Source: CADEGL01 sp050180485
GTDB lineage: Bacteria > Pseudomonadota > Alphaproteobacteria > CADEGL01
Reading direction: 5' to 3'
Assembly (NCBI GenBank): GCA_050180485.1
Contig: JBFXED010000020.1
Coordinates: 1 to 64,000, forward strand
DNA length: 64,000 nt
The position numbers were made by a program, and so were the translations under genes. The notes beneath the pieces are model-generated. The model was not told where the DNA came from and ran no database searches. It saw only the letters and a program-made list of their open reading frames with translations. Positions within the stretch are counted from its first letter, which is position 1; each line of letters starts with the position of its first letter. Below, one piece after another: positions 32,677-40,410 of this stretch.

Positions 32677-32735
32677 GCAAAATCTCTTGTACCCCCTCTC
32701 CGCCGCGTGCGGGGGAGAGGGGCGGGGTGAGGTGG
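32623..32735. repeat. Palindromic repeats R2, right of the DUF559 gene
   Basis: Two adjoining units: 32623-32660 is the near-exact inverted copy of R1, and 32691-32735 is another unit with CCCCTCTCCGCC/GGGGGAGAGGGGCGG and GGTGAGGTGG. The first unit encodes the tail of the DUF559 protein. Confidence 0.8.
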
Positions 32736-32770
32736 CTTGAGACGAGTCCGCGCCGGAAAGCGCGCTTCAA

Positions 32771-33940
32771 TCACACCCAGCCGGTGTAGACGCCCATGCC
32801 GCGCTTCTTGATCTGGCCGCCGATGATGACGCGCTGGATCTCGGAGGTGCCTTCCCAGATGCGCTCGACGCGCATCTCGCGCCACAGGCGCTCGACCGGG
32901 TTCTCGCGCATATAGCCGCGCCCGCCCAGGACCTGCAGCGCCTTGTCGGTCACGCGCCCGACCATCTCGGAGGCTTGGAGCTTCACGGCGCTGGCGCGCG
33001 CATGCACCAGCTTCGGATCGATCCCCTGCGAGACCTCCCAGCCCACGCGGTAGAGCATGGCCTTGGTCGCCATGATCTCGACCGCCATGTCGGCCAGCAT
33101 GGATTCGACGGCCTGGAAGTCGCGGATCTGTTTGCCGAACTGCACGCGCTCGGAGGCATAGGCATTGGCCGCCTCGGCCGCGCGGATGGCGGCACCGAGG
33201 CAGCGCGCGGCGATCTCGAGCCGCGTCTCGATGAACCATTCCTTGGTCAGGTCCAGGCCGTGGCCCGGCTCGCCCAGCATCTGGGCCGGCGTGCACTCCA
33301 CGTTCTTGAAGACGATCTCGGCGTGGGTGAAATAGGCGTTGTGGGTGAATTTCGGCACCCGCTTCACCTCGACGCCCTTCTGGTCGGCCTCGACCAGGAA
33401 GATCGTGGGCTTCTTCGGATCGCCGTCCATGTGGACATGGACGAGGAAGAAATCGGCCAGGTTGGCGCCGGTGACGAACCATTTCTCACCGTTGATGACG
33501 TAATTGCCGCCGCGCTTCACGGCGTTCGCCGCCACGGCGCTCGCGTCCGAGCCCGCGCCGGGTTCCGTGATCGCATAGGCCGAGCGCCGGTCGCCCGCGC
33601 AGCTCGGGCGCAGATAGGTGTCGATCTGCTGCTTGGTGCCCGCACGCAGCGGCACCGCCGGGCGCCACACCGAAGACCACAGGCAGCCGGTCGCCTTCGC
33701 CAGCTCCTCGTGGCAGACAATCTGCTGCAGCACGTTGAAGCCCTGACCGCCCACGTCCTTCTCGTGGTTATAGCCGCCGAGCTTCGAATCCTGGACCTGC
33801 CGGATCAGCGCCTTGCGCGCCTGGGTCGAAAGCCCGTCGTTTTCCTCGCACTCCTGCTCCAAGGGGAACAGCACCGTCTCGGCGAATTTTTTCGCCCGCG
33901 CGGCGATCGCCTTGTCGTCCTTGGTGAGCGTGAGGTCCAT
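32771..33940 (-). CDS. Acyl-CoA dehydrogenase
   Basis: This 389-residue flavoprotein has the acyl-CoA dehydrogenase signatures YAITEPGAGSDASAV and the C-terminal QVLGGRGYMRENPVERLWRE and RIWEGTSEIQRVI, where E363 (WEGTSEIQ) is the expected catalytic base. FAD-linked dehydrogenases of this type form the trans-2-enoyl-CoA in beta-oxidation or branched-chain/aromatic acid breakdown. The chain-length specificity cannot be read. The next gene on the same strand upstream, an NDP-forming acyl-CoA synthetase, may supply its substrate, though 366 bp of repeats separate them. Confidence 0.92.
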   Translation of the reverse strand: MDLTLTKDDKAIAARAKKFAETVLFPLEQECEENDGLSTQARKALIRQVQDSKLGGYNHEKDVGGQGFNVLQQIVCHEELAKATGCLWSSVWRPAVPLRAGTKQQIDTYLRPSCAGDRRSAYAITEPGAGSDASAVAANAVKRGGNYVINGEKWFVTGANLADFFLVHVHMDGDPKKPTIFLVEADQKGVEVKRVPKFTHNAYFTHAEIVFKNVECTPAQMLGEPGHGLDLTKEWFIETRLEIAARCLGAAIRAAEAANAYASERVQFGKQIRDFQAVESMLADMAVEIMATKAMLYRVGWEVSQGIDPKLVHARASAVKLQASEMVGRVTDKALQVLGGRGYMRENPVERLWREMRVERIWEGTSEIQRVIIGGQIKKRGMGVYTGWV

Positions 33941-34000
33941 GGAAGTCTCCCGGTCAGGCTGGAATTTCGGGGCGAAGATTAGGGGGTCGGATAGAAAAAG

Positions 34001-34080
34001 TCCTCACCCTGAGCGCGTCGAAGGGTGAGCTTCCATTCACTCTGCAGACCCCATGCTTCGACAAGCTCAGCATGAGGAGC
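34001..34080. repeat. TGAGC-GTCGAAG repeat pair, copy 1
   Basis: Two inverted units, CTCACCCTGAGCGCGTCGAA and TTCGACAAGCTCAGCATGAG, separated by about 30 bp. The same paired element recurs at 46499-46574 and 62080-62155. Confidence 0.8.
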
Positions 34081-34090
34081 TTTTTTGAGG

Positions 34091-34256
34091 CCCCCTCTCC
34101 CGCTCGCATAGGCTCGCACCCTCTCCCGCGTGGGGGAGAGGGTCAGCGAAGCCATCTTTCTTTACTTTCCCTTTCTCCCGCGTTGGGGAGGGGTAAAAAG
34201 GGGCGAACTCTTTTTTTACTTTCCCCCTCCCCTAGCGGGAGGGGTCAGGGGCGGGG
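34091..34256. repeat. CTCTCCC/GGGAGAG palindromic repeats
   Basis: Two blocks: 34091-34143 with CTCTCCCGC and GCGTGGGGGAGAGGG, and 34170-34256 with TCTCCCGCGTTGGGGAG and CCCCTCCCCTAGCGGGAGGGG. They belong to the same family as the repeats near 32.2, 46.6 and 54.9 kb. Confidence 0.75.
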
Positions 34257-34306
34257 GAGCCGCGCACGCGGCCTAGGACAGTCGCGCCGGATGGCGCGCT
34301 TCATTT

Positions 34307-36409
34307 TCAGTCCGCCGCCGCCGCAGCCTGGGTTTTGGCCACGACCAGCGCGTCCAAGGCCACGGCGCCCGAGGGGCCGCAGCGCAAGGGGTTCACGTCG
34401 ATCTCGCCGATCAGGTCGCCCAAGTCGGCGGCCAGGACCGACAGGCGCGCGACGGCGCGGGCGAGCGATGCCATGTCCGAGGGCGCCGCGCCGCGCTTGC
34501 CATCCAACAACGGCCGCAGGCGCAAGCGGTCCACCATGCGGCGCGCGCCGGCTTCGTCCACCGGCGGCAGGGCCACGGAGCGGTCGGCCATCACCTCGAT
34601 CAACGTGCCGCCCGCGCCCACCAGGACCAAGGGGCCCCACTGGGCGTCGGTGATCATGCCGAGCGCCAACTCGACGCCCGGCCCCGCCATGGGCGCCACC
34701 AGGACGCGCGGGCCCAGGCGCTTCGCCATGTCGGCATAGGCGTCCTTGAAGGCGGCTTCATCGGCGATGCCGAGCTTCACGCCGCCCTTGTCGGTCTTGT
34801 GCAGGATGCCCGGCGTCGCGGTTTTGAGCACGACGGGGAAGCCGAACTTCCTCGCCGCCGCCAGCGCCGCCCCCTCGCCCTCCACCACCGCATGGGGCTG
34901 CACCGGCACGCCGTAGTCGGACAGAAGCGCCAGGCTCTCCGTCTCGTCGAGCGCGCCGCCCTGGCTCAGGCGCGCGCGCCATTTCGCGCGCAGCTTGTCG
35001 TCCACCTTGGCGGGCGCAACATCGGCGGGACGCGCGAGGAAATCCCGGTACGCCATGGCGGCCTTGACCGCAACCAGGGCGTTGCGCGTGCCGTCCAGCA
35101 CGGGGATGCCCAGCTCCTTGGCGCGCAGCGCGATATCGCGGTGAAGCAGGCCCGAGAAATTGGTCGCCATGACGATGGGCTTGGCGGGAACGTCGGCGGC
35201 CACGGAGGCCGCGATATGGATCTGCGCCTCGGACAGGAACTCGCCCGTGCGCATGTCGCGCAGGAGGATCGTGATGCCCGTGTCCGGATCCCGCTGCAAT
35301 GCCACCAGGCAATCGCGGTAGATGTTCTCCCAATCGACCATGGTGCCCCAGGCGTCGACCGGGTTCACCGCATCGAGGCCCGGCACCAGCCGCTCGCGCA
35401 GGCGCGCGACGGTCGTGTCGTTGATCTTGGCGAAGGGCACGCCGAGATCGGCGGCGAGATCGATCAGCATGCCGCGCTCGCCGCCCGAATCGCCCAAGAC
35501 CGCCAAGGCGCCGGGGCCGACCGCGCGGTCGTGGGACAGAAGCGTGAGCACCGCCGCCATCTCGTACAGATCGTTCACGCGCACGACGCCGTAGCGGTCG
35601 AACAGCGCCTCGTAGGCCGCGTCGTTGCCCGCGATGGCGCCGGAATGGCTGACCGCCAGCTTGGCCGCGACCTCGGTGCGCCCGATCTTGATCGCCACCA
35701 CCGGCACGCCCTTGCGCGTGGCCTTCTCCAGCGCGGCGATGAAGCCCGCGGGGTCGCGCACCGTCTCCATGAACAGGGCCAGGACGCGCGTGGAAGGCTG
35801 CTCCAGCGCGTAGTCCATGTAGTCGGCCATGGTGGTGGCCAGCTCCTGGCCGCTGGAGACGATGGTCGAGAAGCCCAGGCGCGGGTCGCTGGTGGTCAAC
35901 GCGCCGAACGCCGTGCCCGAATGGGTGATGAAAAAGATGCCGCCCGAGGCCACCGGCGCCGGCGGCGGATAGCCGCAGACAAAAGTCCGCTCGGCGGGGC
36001 CGTAATAGCCCATGCCATTGGCGCCGCAGAGCGGCAGCCCGGCCTCGCGCGCCATGCGCTGCAGCCGCTTCACGAGCGGTGGGCTGGTGTCGTTCTCCAG
36101 ATGCGGGTTGTCGAAGATGGCGGCCGCGCGCGCCTTGCACGCGATGGCCTCGGCGAGCGCCGCTTCCAGCCCCTTGCTGCCCACGCACAGGACGGCCAGG
36201 TCGACCGGCTCCGGCAGGGCAGAGAGCGAGGGGAAACACGGATAGCCCTCGATCTCCGGATACTTCGGATTGACCGCATAGACCTTGCCCGCATAGCCGC
36301 CCAGACGGATGGCCTTGAGCACGCCATTGCCCGGCGTCTTCTCCCGGGGAGAAGCGCCGACGAAGGCGATGGAACGGGGTTTCAGGAGGGGGTCGAGGCG
36401 GTGGGACAT
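34307..36409 (-). CDS. Acetate--CoA ligase family protein (NDP-forming acyl-CoA synthetase)
   Basis: This 700-residue protein fuses the alpha and beta parts of ADP-forming acyl-CoA synthetases: a CoA-binding domain (RSIAFVGASPREKTPGNGV), succinyl-CoA-synthetase-like domains (FFITHSGTAFGAL; GDSGGERGMLIDLAAD) and a C-terminal ATP-grasp domain (VVLKTATPGILHKTDKGGVKLG). It would activate an organic acid to its CoA thioester. No ribosome-binding site is visible before the ATG at 36409, because AT-rich island DNA starts within about ten bases upstream; its native promoter has probably been replaced. Confidence 0.9.
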   Translation of the reverse strand: MSHRLDPLLKPRSIAFVGASPREKTPGNGVLKAIRLGGYAGKVYAVNPKYPEIEGYPCFPSLSALPEPVDLAVLCVGSKGLEAALAEAIACKARAAAIFDNPHLENDTSPPLVKRLQRMAREAGLPLCGANGMGYYGPAERTFVCGYPPPAPVASGGIFFITHSGTAFGALTTSDPRLGFSTIVSSGQELATTMADYMDYALEQPSTRVLALFMETVRDPAGFIAALEKATRKGVPVVAIKIGRTEVAAKLAVSHSGAIAGNDAAYEALFDRYGVVRVNDLYEMAAVLTLLSHDRAVGPGALAVLGDSGGERGMLIDLAADLGVPFAKINDTTVARLRERLVPGLDAVNPVDAWGTMVDWENIYRDCLVALQRDPDTGITILLRDMRTGEFLSEAQIHIAASVAADVPAKPIVMATNFSGLLHRDIALRAKELGIPVLDGTRNALVAVKAAMAYRDFLARPADVAPAKVDDKLRAKWRARLSQGGALDETESLALLSDYGVPVQPHAVVEGEGAALAAARKFGFPVVLKTATPGILHKTDKGGVKLGIADEAAFKDAYADMAKRLGPRVLVAPMAGPGVELALGMITDAQWGPLVLVGAGGTLIEVMADRSVALPPVDEAGARRMVDRLRLRPLLDGKRGAAPSDMASLARAVARLSVLAADLGDLIGEIDVNPLRCGPSGAVALDALVVAKTQAAAAAD

Positions 36410-36489
36410 GGGGACAAAAATGCAAAGCAACGAGTTTGGACTATTAACCCGAAAAAGCTGCGGGAGTAAATTGCTGCCTACTCAAAAGC

Positions 36490-37035
36490 TCAGCTCTTAA
36501 CTGAACGCTTGCCACCTTTCGCTTTCTTAGACTTTCGCTTGCGACGAAGGTCTGGCCATATTTCAAAGCGAAGGTTGCGAACCTCCGCTTTAACGGCCTC
36601 TAAATCCTGCAAAAGCACATCTAAATCGGCCTCCACTATAACCTTCTTGTTCTTTGTCAGCCCCTGCCCGTCTCGCTGTTGATTCGTACGCGTTCTAGTA
36701 AAACTTAAGCTAACGGTCTCGCCTTCTCGGCTCATGCCCCAAGCAGAATGAAAGAGTTCATTCCGACGCTTCTCAACGCTTTCGACTTTATTGACAAGTG
36801 CAAAATAGCGGCCCTTTAAGACGTCATCTGCAATTTCTTTTTTCAGCAACGCTGTCGTAAGTTCGAGCAGCTGATTAAATTGCATTCTCGAAGTGACGAT
36901 CATCCCTTTATCGAAATTTACTAAAAACCCTTTCACATAAAGTTTAAACAGATACTCAATTTGCCCGAATAAAATTGCGATTGCGCCCAAGCGCTGAGTT
37001 ACAGCTGTCGGCCATTGACTATGTAAGTCAACCAT
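36490..37035 (-). CDS. HEPN-like hypothetical protein
   Basis: This 181-residue, mostly helical protein has the segment EKRRNELFHSAWG in which R91-x4-H96 fits the Rx4-6H motif of HEPN ribonuclease-like domains; HEPN proteins often act as toxins or in phage defence. The N-terminal half (AIAILFGQIEYLFKLYVKG) resembles the helical pairs of HEPN/MAE_28990-type proteins. The C-terminus is very basic (RRKRKSKKAKGGKRS). It is the last gene of the minus-strand cassette, 20 bp after the ImmA-like gene. Assignment to HEPN is by one motif only. Confidence 0.6.
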   Translation of the reverse strand: MVDLHSQWPTAVTQRLGAIAILFGQIEYLFKLYVKGFLVNFDKGMIVTSRMQFNQLLELTTALLKKEIADDVLKGRYFALVNKVESVEKRRNELFHSAWGMSREGETVSLSFTRTRTNQQRDGQGLTKNKKVIVEADLDVLLQDLEAVKAEVRNLRFEIWPDLRRKRKSKKAKGGKRSVKS

Positions 37036-37055
37036 ATGAGCCCCTCCGCCAAACT

Positions 37056-37826
37056 TCAGTCGTAGAGCATTCCCTCGTCCTTAAACGTAAGAACAGTAAG
37101 AACTTGGCCATCAAAGGTACGAAAAGTCTGTTCGTACAATTCTAAATCTTCCGCCCCATCACGGTCGAACCACGCGTCCGCACCTATCAATGCTCGATGA
37201 CTGGCCTCTATCTCACCGCGCATTACATTAGCGGCATACGAATCTTCATCTAATTTTTCTCTTGGAAACCACTTGTTAGGGATGTTCGCGGGACGACTGA
37301 ACCATCTTCTTCCTCTCGCGTCATGGCAAACCAACATAACTGGCTCAAGTCCAATTTCGACAAGCCGCAGGGCAGCCGCGGTGAGGCTTACCGAAAACTC
37401 ATCGGCAAGCGCCCTGATGCTTTTGTACGTAACAGCACCAAGATTCCTTGCGGTAGGCACGAAAAGGTAGCGGGGCAACAGGAGGTCGGCCGCATAACTA
37501 TCCGCCACTCGCTCAGGATCAGACGGCAAACGTTGAGGATTTCCAATGTCCTCAGATTTACACACAAACGACCGACCACGATGGTAATACCAGTGCCCCA
37601 ATTCGTGGGCTGCCGAGAATCTCCGTCTTGTCGGCAATGTGTTGTTACTCACCGTGATTATTGCTTTATCTCCTCGACCGATAATTCGCGCCTCACATCC
37701 ACGAAGAAAGGCACGCTTTATGATCGCCCCTTCAGAATAAGCAATCGCTTCGACATCGATTTCGCTTGGCGCAGAAATTCCCAGTGTGCGCAAAAGTTCT
37801 TCGGCAGGACGAGCATTGTCACTCAA
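37056..37826 (-). CDS. ImmA/IrrE-family zinc metallopeptidase
   Basis: This 256-residue protein contains the DUF955 signature: an N-terminal GISAPSEIDVEAIAYSEGA segment, then AAHELGHWYYH with the zincin HELGH at residues 74-78 and the downstream DSYAADLLLP helix that carries the third ligand region. ImmA cleaves the ICEBs1 repressor and IrrE/PprI cleaves DdrO, so such enzymes typically inactivate a regulator when a signal arrives. Its start overlaps the stop of the small helical gene upstream by 4 bp. Its likely target is a protein of the same cassette, which is inference. Confidence 0.88.
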   Translation of the reverse strand: MSDNARPAEELLRTLGISAPSEIDVEAIAYSEGAIIKRAFLRGCEARIIGRGDKAIITVSNNTLPTRRRFSAAHELGHWYYHRGRSFVCKSEDIGNPQRLPSDPERVADSYAADLLLPRYLFVPTARNLGAVTYKSIRALADEFSVSLTAAALRLVEIGLEPVMLVCHDARGRRWFSRPANIPNKWFPREKLDEDSYAANVMRGEIEASHRALIGADAWFDRDGAEDLELYEQTFRTFDGQVLTVLTFKDEGMLYD

Positions 37827-38254
37827 CGCACGTTGCCTTCGTTATCTATAGCGCCAAGGTCAAATAAATCTTCCAGTAATCCATCTATATCGCCTTCTGT
37901 ATTCGTCTCATTCCTAGCGGCCATCGTAATTCCGGCATCATTGCCGCTGGACTGAGCAAACCTACGGAGCAGCTCCAACTTCTGCTCAAGGGGCAACCTT
38001 TTTAGATTTTCGGCACTCTTCACCCGATATGCCGCGAGATCTTGTTTTGCCAAATCTAACCGTGACTTCCCGCCAACTTTTAAAGCCTCTTCTACTACCG
38101 CGCGAGTTTGCTTTACAGCGATATCAATCGCACCAAACACTTCTGAAGCTTCTTCGAGAACGGCTTTATCGGAAAGCCGGTCGATATCGCTAGAGAGCGA
38201 ATCAATTAATCGATCGAGTTTTTGACGGTCATCTCGACGCTTGTTCATGACCAT
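37823..38254 (-). CDS. Small helical hypothetical protein between sigma-like and ImmA-like genes
   Basis: This 143-residue protein is charged and predicted helical (SLSSDIDRLSDKAVLEEA; LPLEQKLELLRRFAQ), with an acidic C-terminus (EGDIDGLLEDLFDLGA). I do not recognise a domain. Its start codon lies inside the 3' end of the sigma-like gene (10-bp overlap) and its stop overlaps the ImmA-like start by 4 bp, so the three are translated as a unit. A role as an anti-sigma-like or adaptor protein, and as substrate of the ImmA-like protease, is a testable guess. Confidence 0.7.
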   Translation of the reverse strand: MVMNKRRDDRQKLDRLIDSLSSDIDRLSDKAVLEEASEVFGAIDIAVKQTRAVVEEALKVGGKSRLDLAKQDLAAYRVKSAENLKRLPLEQKLELLRRFAQSSGNDAGITMAARNETNTEGDIDGLLEDLFDLGAIDNEGNVR

Positions 38255-38802
38255 CTCATCTTTGCGATAGCACGCCGGACACGCTTTCTCGCGGCGAGAT
38301 ACTGGGCCTCGCTCATCCCCTCCATCTCCCGAACATCCTCTAGAGACCAGCCTTCACTGTCGCCCATAACGATAGCTAAGGCTTGCGCGTCGTCATGAAA
38401 TATCTCCTGAATTCGATTCAGGAGCTTCTCAAGATCGATGCGTGCGATAGCCGCATCTTCAGGCGATGAGGAATTGTCGGGATAGCGCCCGACTAAGTCA
38501 TCATCACCGTCCGCGTTAGCGGAAGGTTGCTCTCGATTATACTTCTCGCGTTCGCCGTCAGCGATGCTACGCATCGCATTATCTAAGAAGGTCACAATAG
38601 ACACCCGTACGGGGCATTTCCGAAGACCCTCCACGGTCCGCCGAATGGCCTCGCTCAGTAGATCGTCACCTTCGAATCCAGAGCCGAGCGCGCGGAACGT
38701 CGCTTTTTTTCGTAGACGCATGAAGTCCGCGTCGCTAAGCGCGCGAAGCGCATCCGCGAATTCAACCGCTCCCAAATGCGTCCTCGGCAAGGTGCCAGTC
38801 AC
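38245..38802 (-). CDS. Sigma-70-like regulatory protein
   Basis: This 185-residue protein looks like a reduced sigma factor. A region 2-like part (GDDLLSEAIRRTVEGLRKCP, then TFLDNAMRSIADGEREK) is followed by a linker and a region 4-like helix-turn-helix (GWSLEDVREMEGMSEAQYLAARKRVRRAI). Short sigma-like proteins with this EDLL...RTxEG motif occur in accessory regions of alphaproteobacteria, often near ImmA-like genes, as I recall. It leads a tightly overlapping cassette. Whether it binds core RNA polymerase is unknown. Confidence 0.7.
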   Translation of the reverse strand: MTGTLPRTHLGAVEFADALRALSDADFMRLRKKATFRALGSGFEGDDLLSEAIRRTVEGLRKCPVRVSIVTFLDNAMRSIADGEREKYNREQPSANADGDDDLVGRYPDNSSSPEDAAIARIDLEKLLNRIQEIFHDDAQALAIVMGDSEGWSLEDVREMEGMSEAQYLAARKRVRRAIAKMRWS

Positions 38803-39021
38803 CCGGGCAGGCTCTCCTTACCAATGGAGGCGCTCAGCTTCGGCCCACCGGACAAAAAAATTTCGAGGGCCCAGTGTCCGGCTGTTCGTTCTCAAGCGCC
38901 TATACCTCAGGGAGACAAATAGTGCCGGTAATCAATCTGCAAATGAAGGCGAGTGTGAAGGAATAATATCCTCGACCTAATCTCACTTTGACTTACCGGC
39001 GCTCAAATATTGGAGATGAAG
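38803..39021. promoter_or_regulatory. Divergent intergenic region inside the island
   Basis: These 219 bp separate the minus-strand sigma-like cassette from the plus-strand DUF2188 gene and should hold both promoters. No clear operator is evident. TTGGAG directly before the DUF2188 ATG serves as its ribosome-binding site. Confidence 0.4.
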
Positions 39022-39246
39022 ATGAGTAAAAAAAACCAACACGTAGTACCGCACGTAGAAGGATGGGCAGTTAAGTCGGAGGGCAGTCAGAGAGCCTCGT
39101 CCCTTCACCGAACACAGCAGCAAGCAATCGAGCAGGCTCGCGAAGTAGCACAGAACCAAAAGTCCGAGCTCTTCGTGCACGGCAAAGATGGGCGCATCCG
39201 AGAGCGAGATTCTTTCGGAAACGACCCTTTCCCGCCCAAAGGTTAA
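39022..39246 (+). CDS. DUF2188 domain-containing protein
   Basis: This 74-residue protein matches DUF2188: NQHVVPHVEGWAVKSEGSQ at the start, then RTQQQAIEQAREVAQNQKSEL and LFVHGKDGRIRERDSFG, ending in PFPPKG. These small proteins are widespread and of unknown function. The ATG at 39022 is preferred since GGAG lies 6 bases before it; an in-frame TTG exists at 39010. The DUF1508 gene follows after 18 bp with its own AGGAG, so the two are probably co-transcribed. Confidence 0.85.
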   Translation: MSKKNQHVVPHVEGWAVKSEGSQRASSLHRTQQQAIEQAREVAQNQKSELFVHGKDGRIRERDSFGNDPFPPKG

Positions 39247-39264
39247 GCAATCAGGAGTGACCAA

Positions 39265-39456
39265 ATGGCTGATGTAACTTTTCCCTGCTACAAGCAGTTC
39301 AAAGATACCAAGGGTCAGTGGTATTGGATTTACTATGCGAAGAACGGCGAGGCCATTGCGCGGAGTAGCGAGAGCTACGTCAACCGTAGCGATTGCACGC
39401 ATAGCATCAATCTGGTCAAAAACTCGAAGGACGATCCTATCTTCTACTACGAATGA
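39265..39456 (+). CDS. DUF1508 (YegP-like) domain protein
   Basis: This 63-residue protein carries a single DUF1508 repeat: WYWIYYAKNGEAIARSSESY, then SDCTHSINLVKNS. YegP-like proteins usually have two such repeats, so this is a one-repeat form. Function is unknown. AGGAG precedes the ATG. A hairpin at 39462-39491 follows the stop codon. It marks the right end of the AT-rich island. Confidence 0.85.
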   Translation: MADVTFPCYKQFKDTKGQWYWIYYAKNGEAIARSSESYVNRSDCTHSINLVKNSKDDPIFYYE

Positions 39457-39461
39457 CGAAA

Positions 39462-39491
39462 CGTATCCTCTGGCTGAGGCTAGGGGATACG
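39462..39491 (+). terminator. Hairpin after the DUF1508 gene
   Basis: Arms CGTATCCTCT and AGGGGATACG (one mismatch) with a 10-base loop, 5 bp past the stop codon. No T-run follows, so it may be a weak terminator or a 3'-end stabiliser. Confidence 0.4.
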
Positions 39492-39532
39492 CAACATCTG
39501 TCGTTCGATCACTTTCCAAGAGGGCAAATACT

Positions 39533-39706
39533 ATGCCCACCTCCTACCCTCGCGACATGACCGGCTACGGGCGCAACACCCCCGATCCGCGTTGGCGAGG
39601 CCGGGCGCGCGCGGCGGTGCAGTTCTTCGTCAATTACGAGGAAGGCGCCAAAAGTAGCGTGCTACACGGCGACGCGGCGGTCGCGCTGCATCTCCATCAC
39701 AGCTAA
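39533..39706 (+). pseudogene. puuE: Truncated 5' end of allantoinase PuuE
   Basis: The frame starts SYPRDMTGYGRNTPDPRW and continues VQFFVNYEEGAKSSVLHGDAA, the well-conserved N-terminus of PuuE-type (polysaccharide deacetylase fold) allantoinases of about 300 residues. After some 50 residues the similarity stops and the frame ends in LHLHHS. The catalytic NodB core is missing, so this is a remnant. AGAGGG lies 9 bases before the ATG. The next gene begins 38 bp later, so the rest of puuE was deleted at this junction. Confidence 0.8.
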
Positions 39707-39744
39707 CATCACGCCGACCGCGCCAATCCGGGGGACCGCTAGCG

Positions 39745-40410
39745 ATGACCACCATTCCCGAAGACGTCTTCACCGAGCCCGAGGATGTTTCGCCCGACAC
39801 GCTGGCCAATCTGGGCCCGCTGCGCCGGCTGGCCGGCGTGTGGCAATCGGACAAGGGCGTGGATGTGAGCCCCAAGGCCCCGGGGCCGGAGCGGCGCACG
39901 TACCGCGAGGTGATCCGCATGGAGCCGTGCGACCCGCAGGCCAACGGGCCGCAGCTTCTTTACGGCCTGCGCTATCACATCCACATCAACACGGACGAAG
40001 AGGCCATCACCTTCCACGACCAGGTGGGCTATTGGCTGTACGAACCGGCCACGGGCCTGATCATGCAGTCGATCGCCATCCCGCGCGGCCAGGTGGTGCT
40101 GGCGGGCGGCATGGCCAAGCCCGACGACAAACGCATCACGGTGGAAGCGCGGCGCGGCGACACGCGCTTCGGCATCTGCTCGACCACCTTCCTGGAAGAG
40201 GCGTTCCGCACCGACTATTACCGGATCGACATCGACTTCCACGACGACGGCAGCTGGACCTACCTGACGCGCGTCGATCTGGCCGTGCGCGGCAAGGAGC
40301 CGGCCTTCAACCACCACGACACGAACCGGATGCGCCGCATCAAGGCGCCCGGGCCGAACCCGCTGTTCGAGGTGGAAGGCAGCTTGCGGGTCGGTGATTT
40401 GAAGAAGTGA
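39745..40410 (+). CDS. Heme-binding beta-barrel (nitrobindin/FABP-like) protein
   Basis: This 221-residue protein matches the heme-binding beta-barrel family (THAP4/nitrobindin C-terminal-like, formerly DUF1794): LGPLRRLAGVWQSDKGVDVS, then REVIRMEPCD, LLYGLRYHIHINTDEEAITFHDQVG-like strands and WLYEPATGLIMQSIAIPRG. Such ten-stranded barrels bind ferric heme or small ligands. GGGGACCG precedes the ATG. Its last 159 bp are duplicated with about 14 differences at 41967-42125, on the other side of the inserted nuclease-like gene. Confidence 0.82.
   Translation: MTTIPEDVFTEPEDVSPDTLANLGPLRRLAGVWQSDKGVDVSPKAPGPERRTYREVIRMEPCDPQANGPQLLYGLRYHIHINTDEEAITFHDQVGYWLYEPATGLIMQSIAIPRGQVVLAGGMAKPDDKRITVEARRGDTRFGICSTTFLEEAFRTDYYRIDIDFHDDGSWTYLTRVDLAVRGKEPAFNHHDTNRMRRIKAPGPNPLFEVEGSLRVGDLKK

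Larger units (their letters stand above)
33941..34306. other. Repeat-filled intergenic region
   Basis: These 366 bp contain no gene. They hold one TCGAAG-type repeat pair (34001-34080) and two palindromic CTCTCCC/GGGAGAG-type blocks (34091-34143 and 34170-34256). The acyl-CoA dehydrogenase promoter should lie in the first 60 bp. Confidence 0.7.
36430..39532. mobile_element. AT-rich genomic island
   Basis: Base composition drops sharply between about 36,415 and 39,535 compared with the GC-rich DNA on both sides. It carries four minus-strand genes (sigma-like, helical, ImmA-like, HEPN-like) and two plus-strand small genes (DUF2188, DUF1508). The left edge touches the start codon of the acyl-CoA synthetase gene; the right edge adjoins a truncated puuE. 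No integrase or obvious direct repeat is seen. Confidence 0.75.

Noticed and set aside
32176..34256. Repeated palindromes as a CRISPR array
   Set aside because: Units vary in length and orientation, spacing is irregular and includes a gene, and there are no cas genes.
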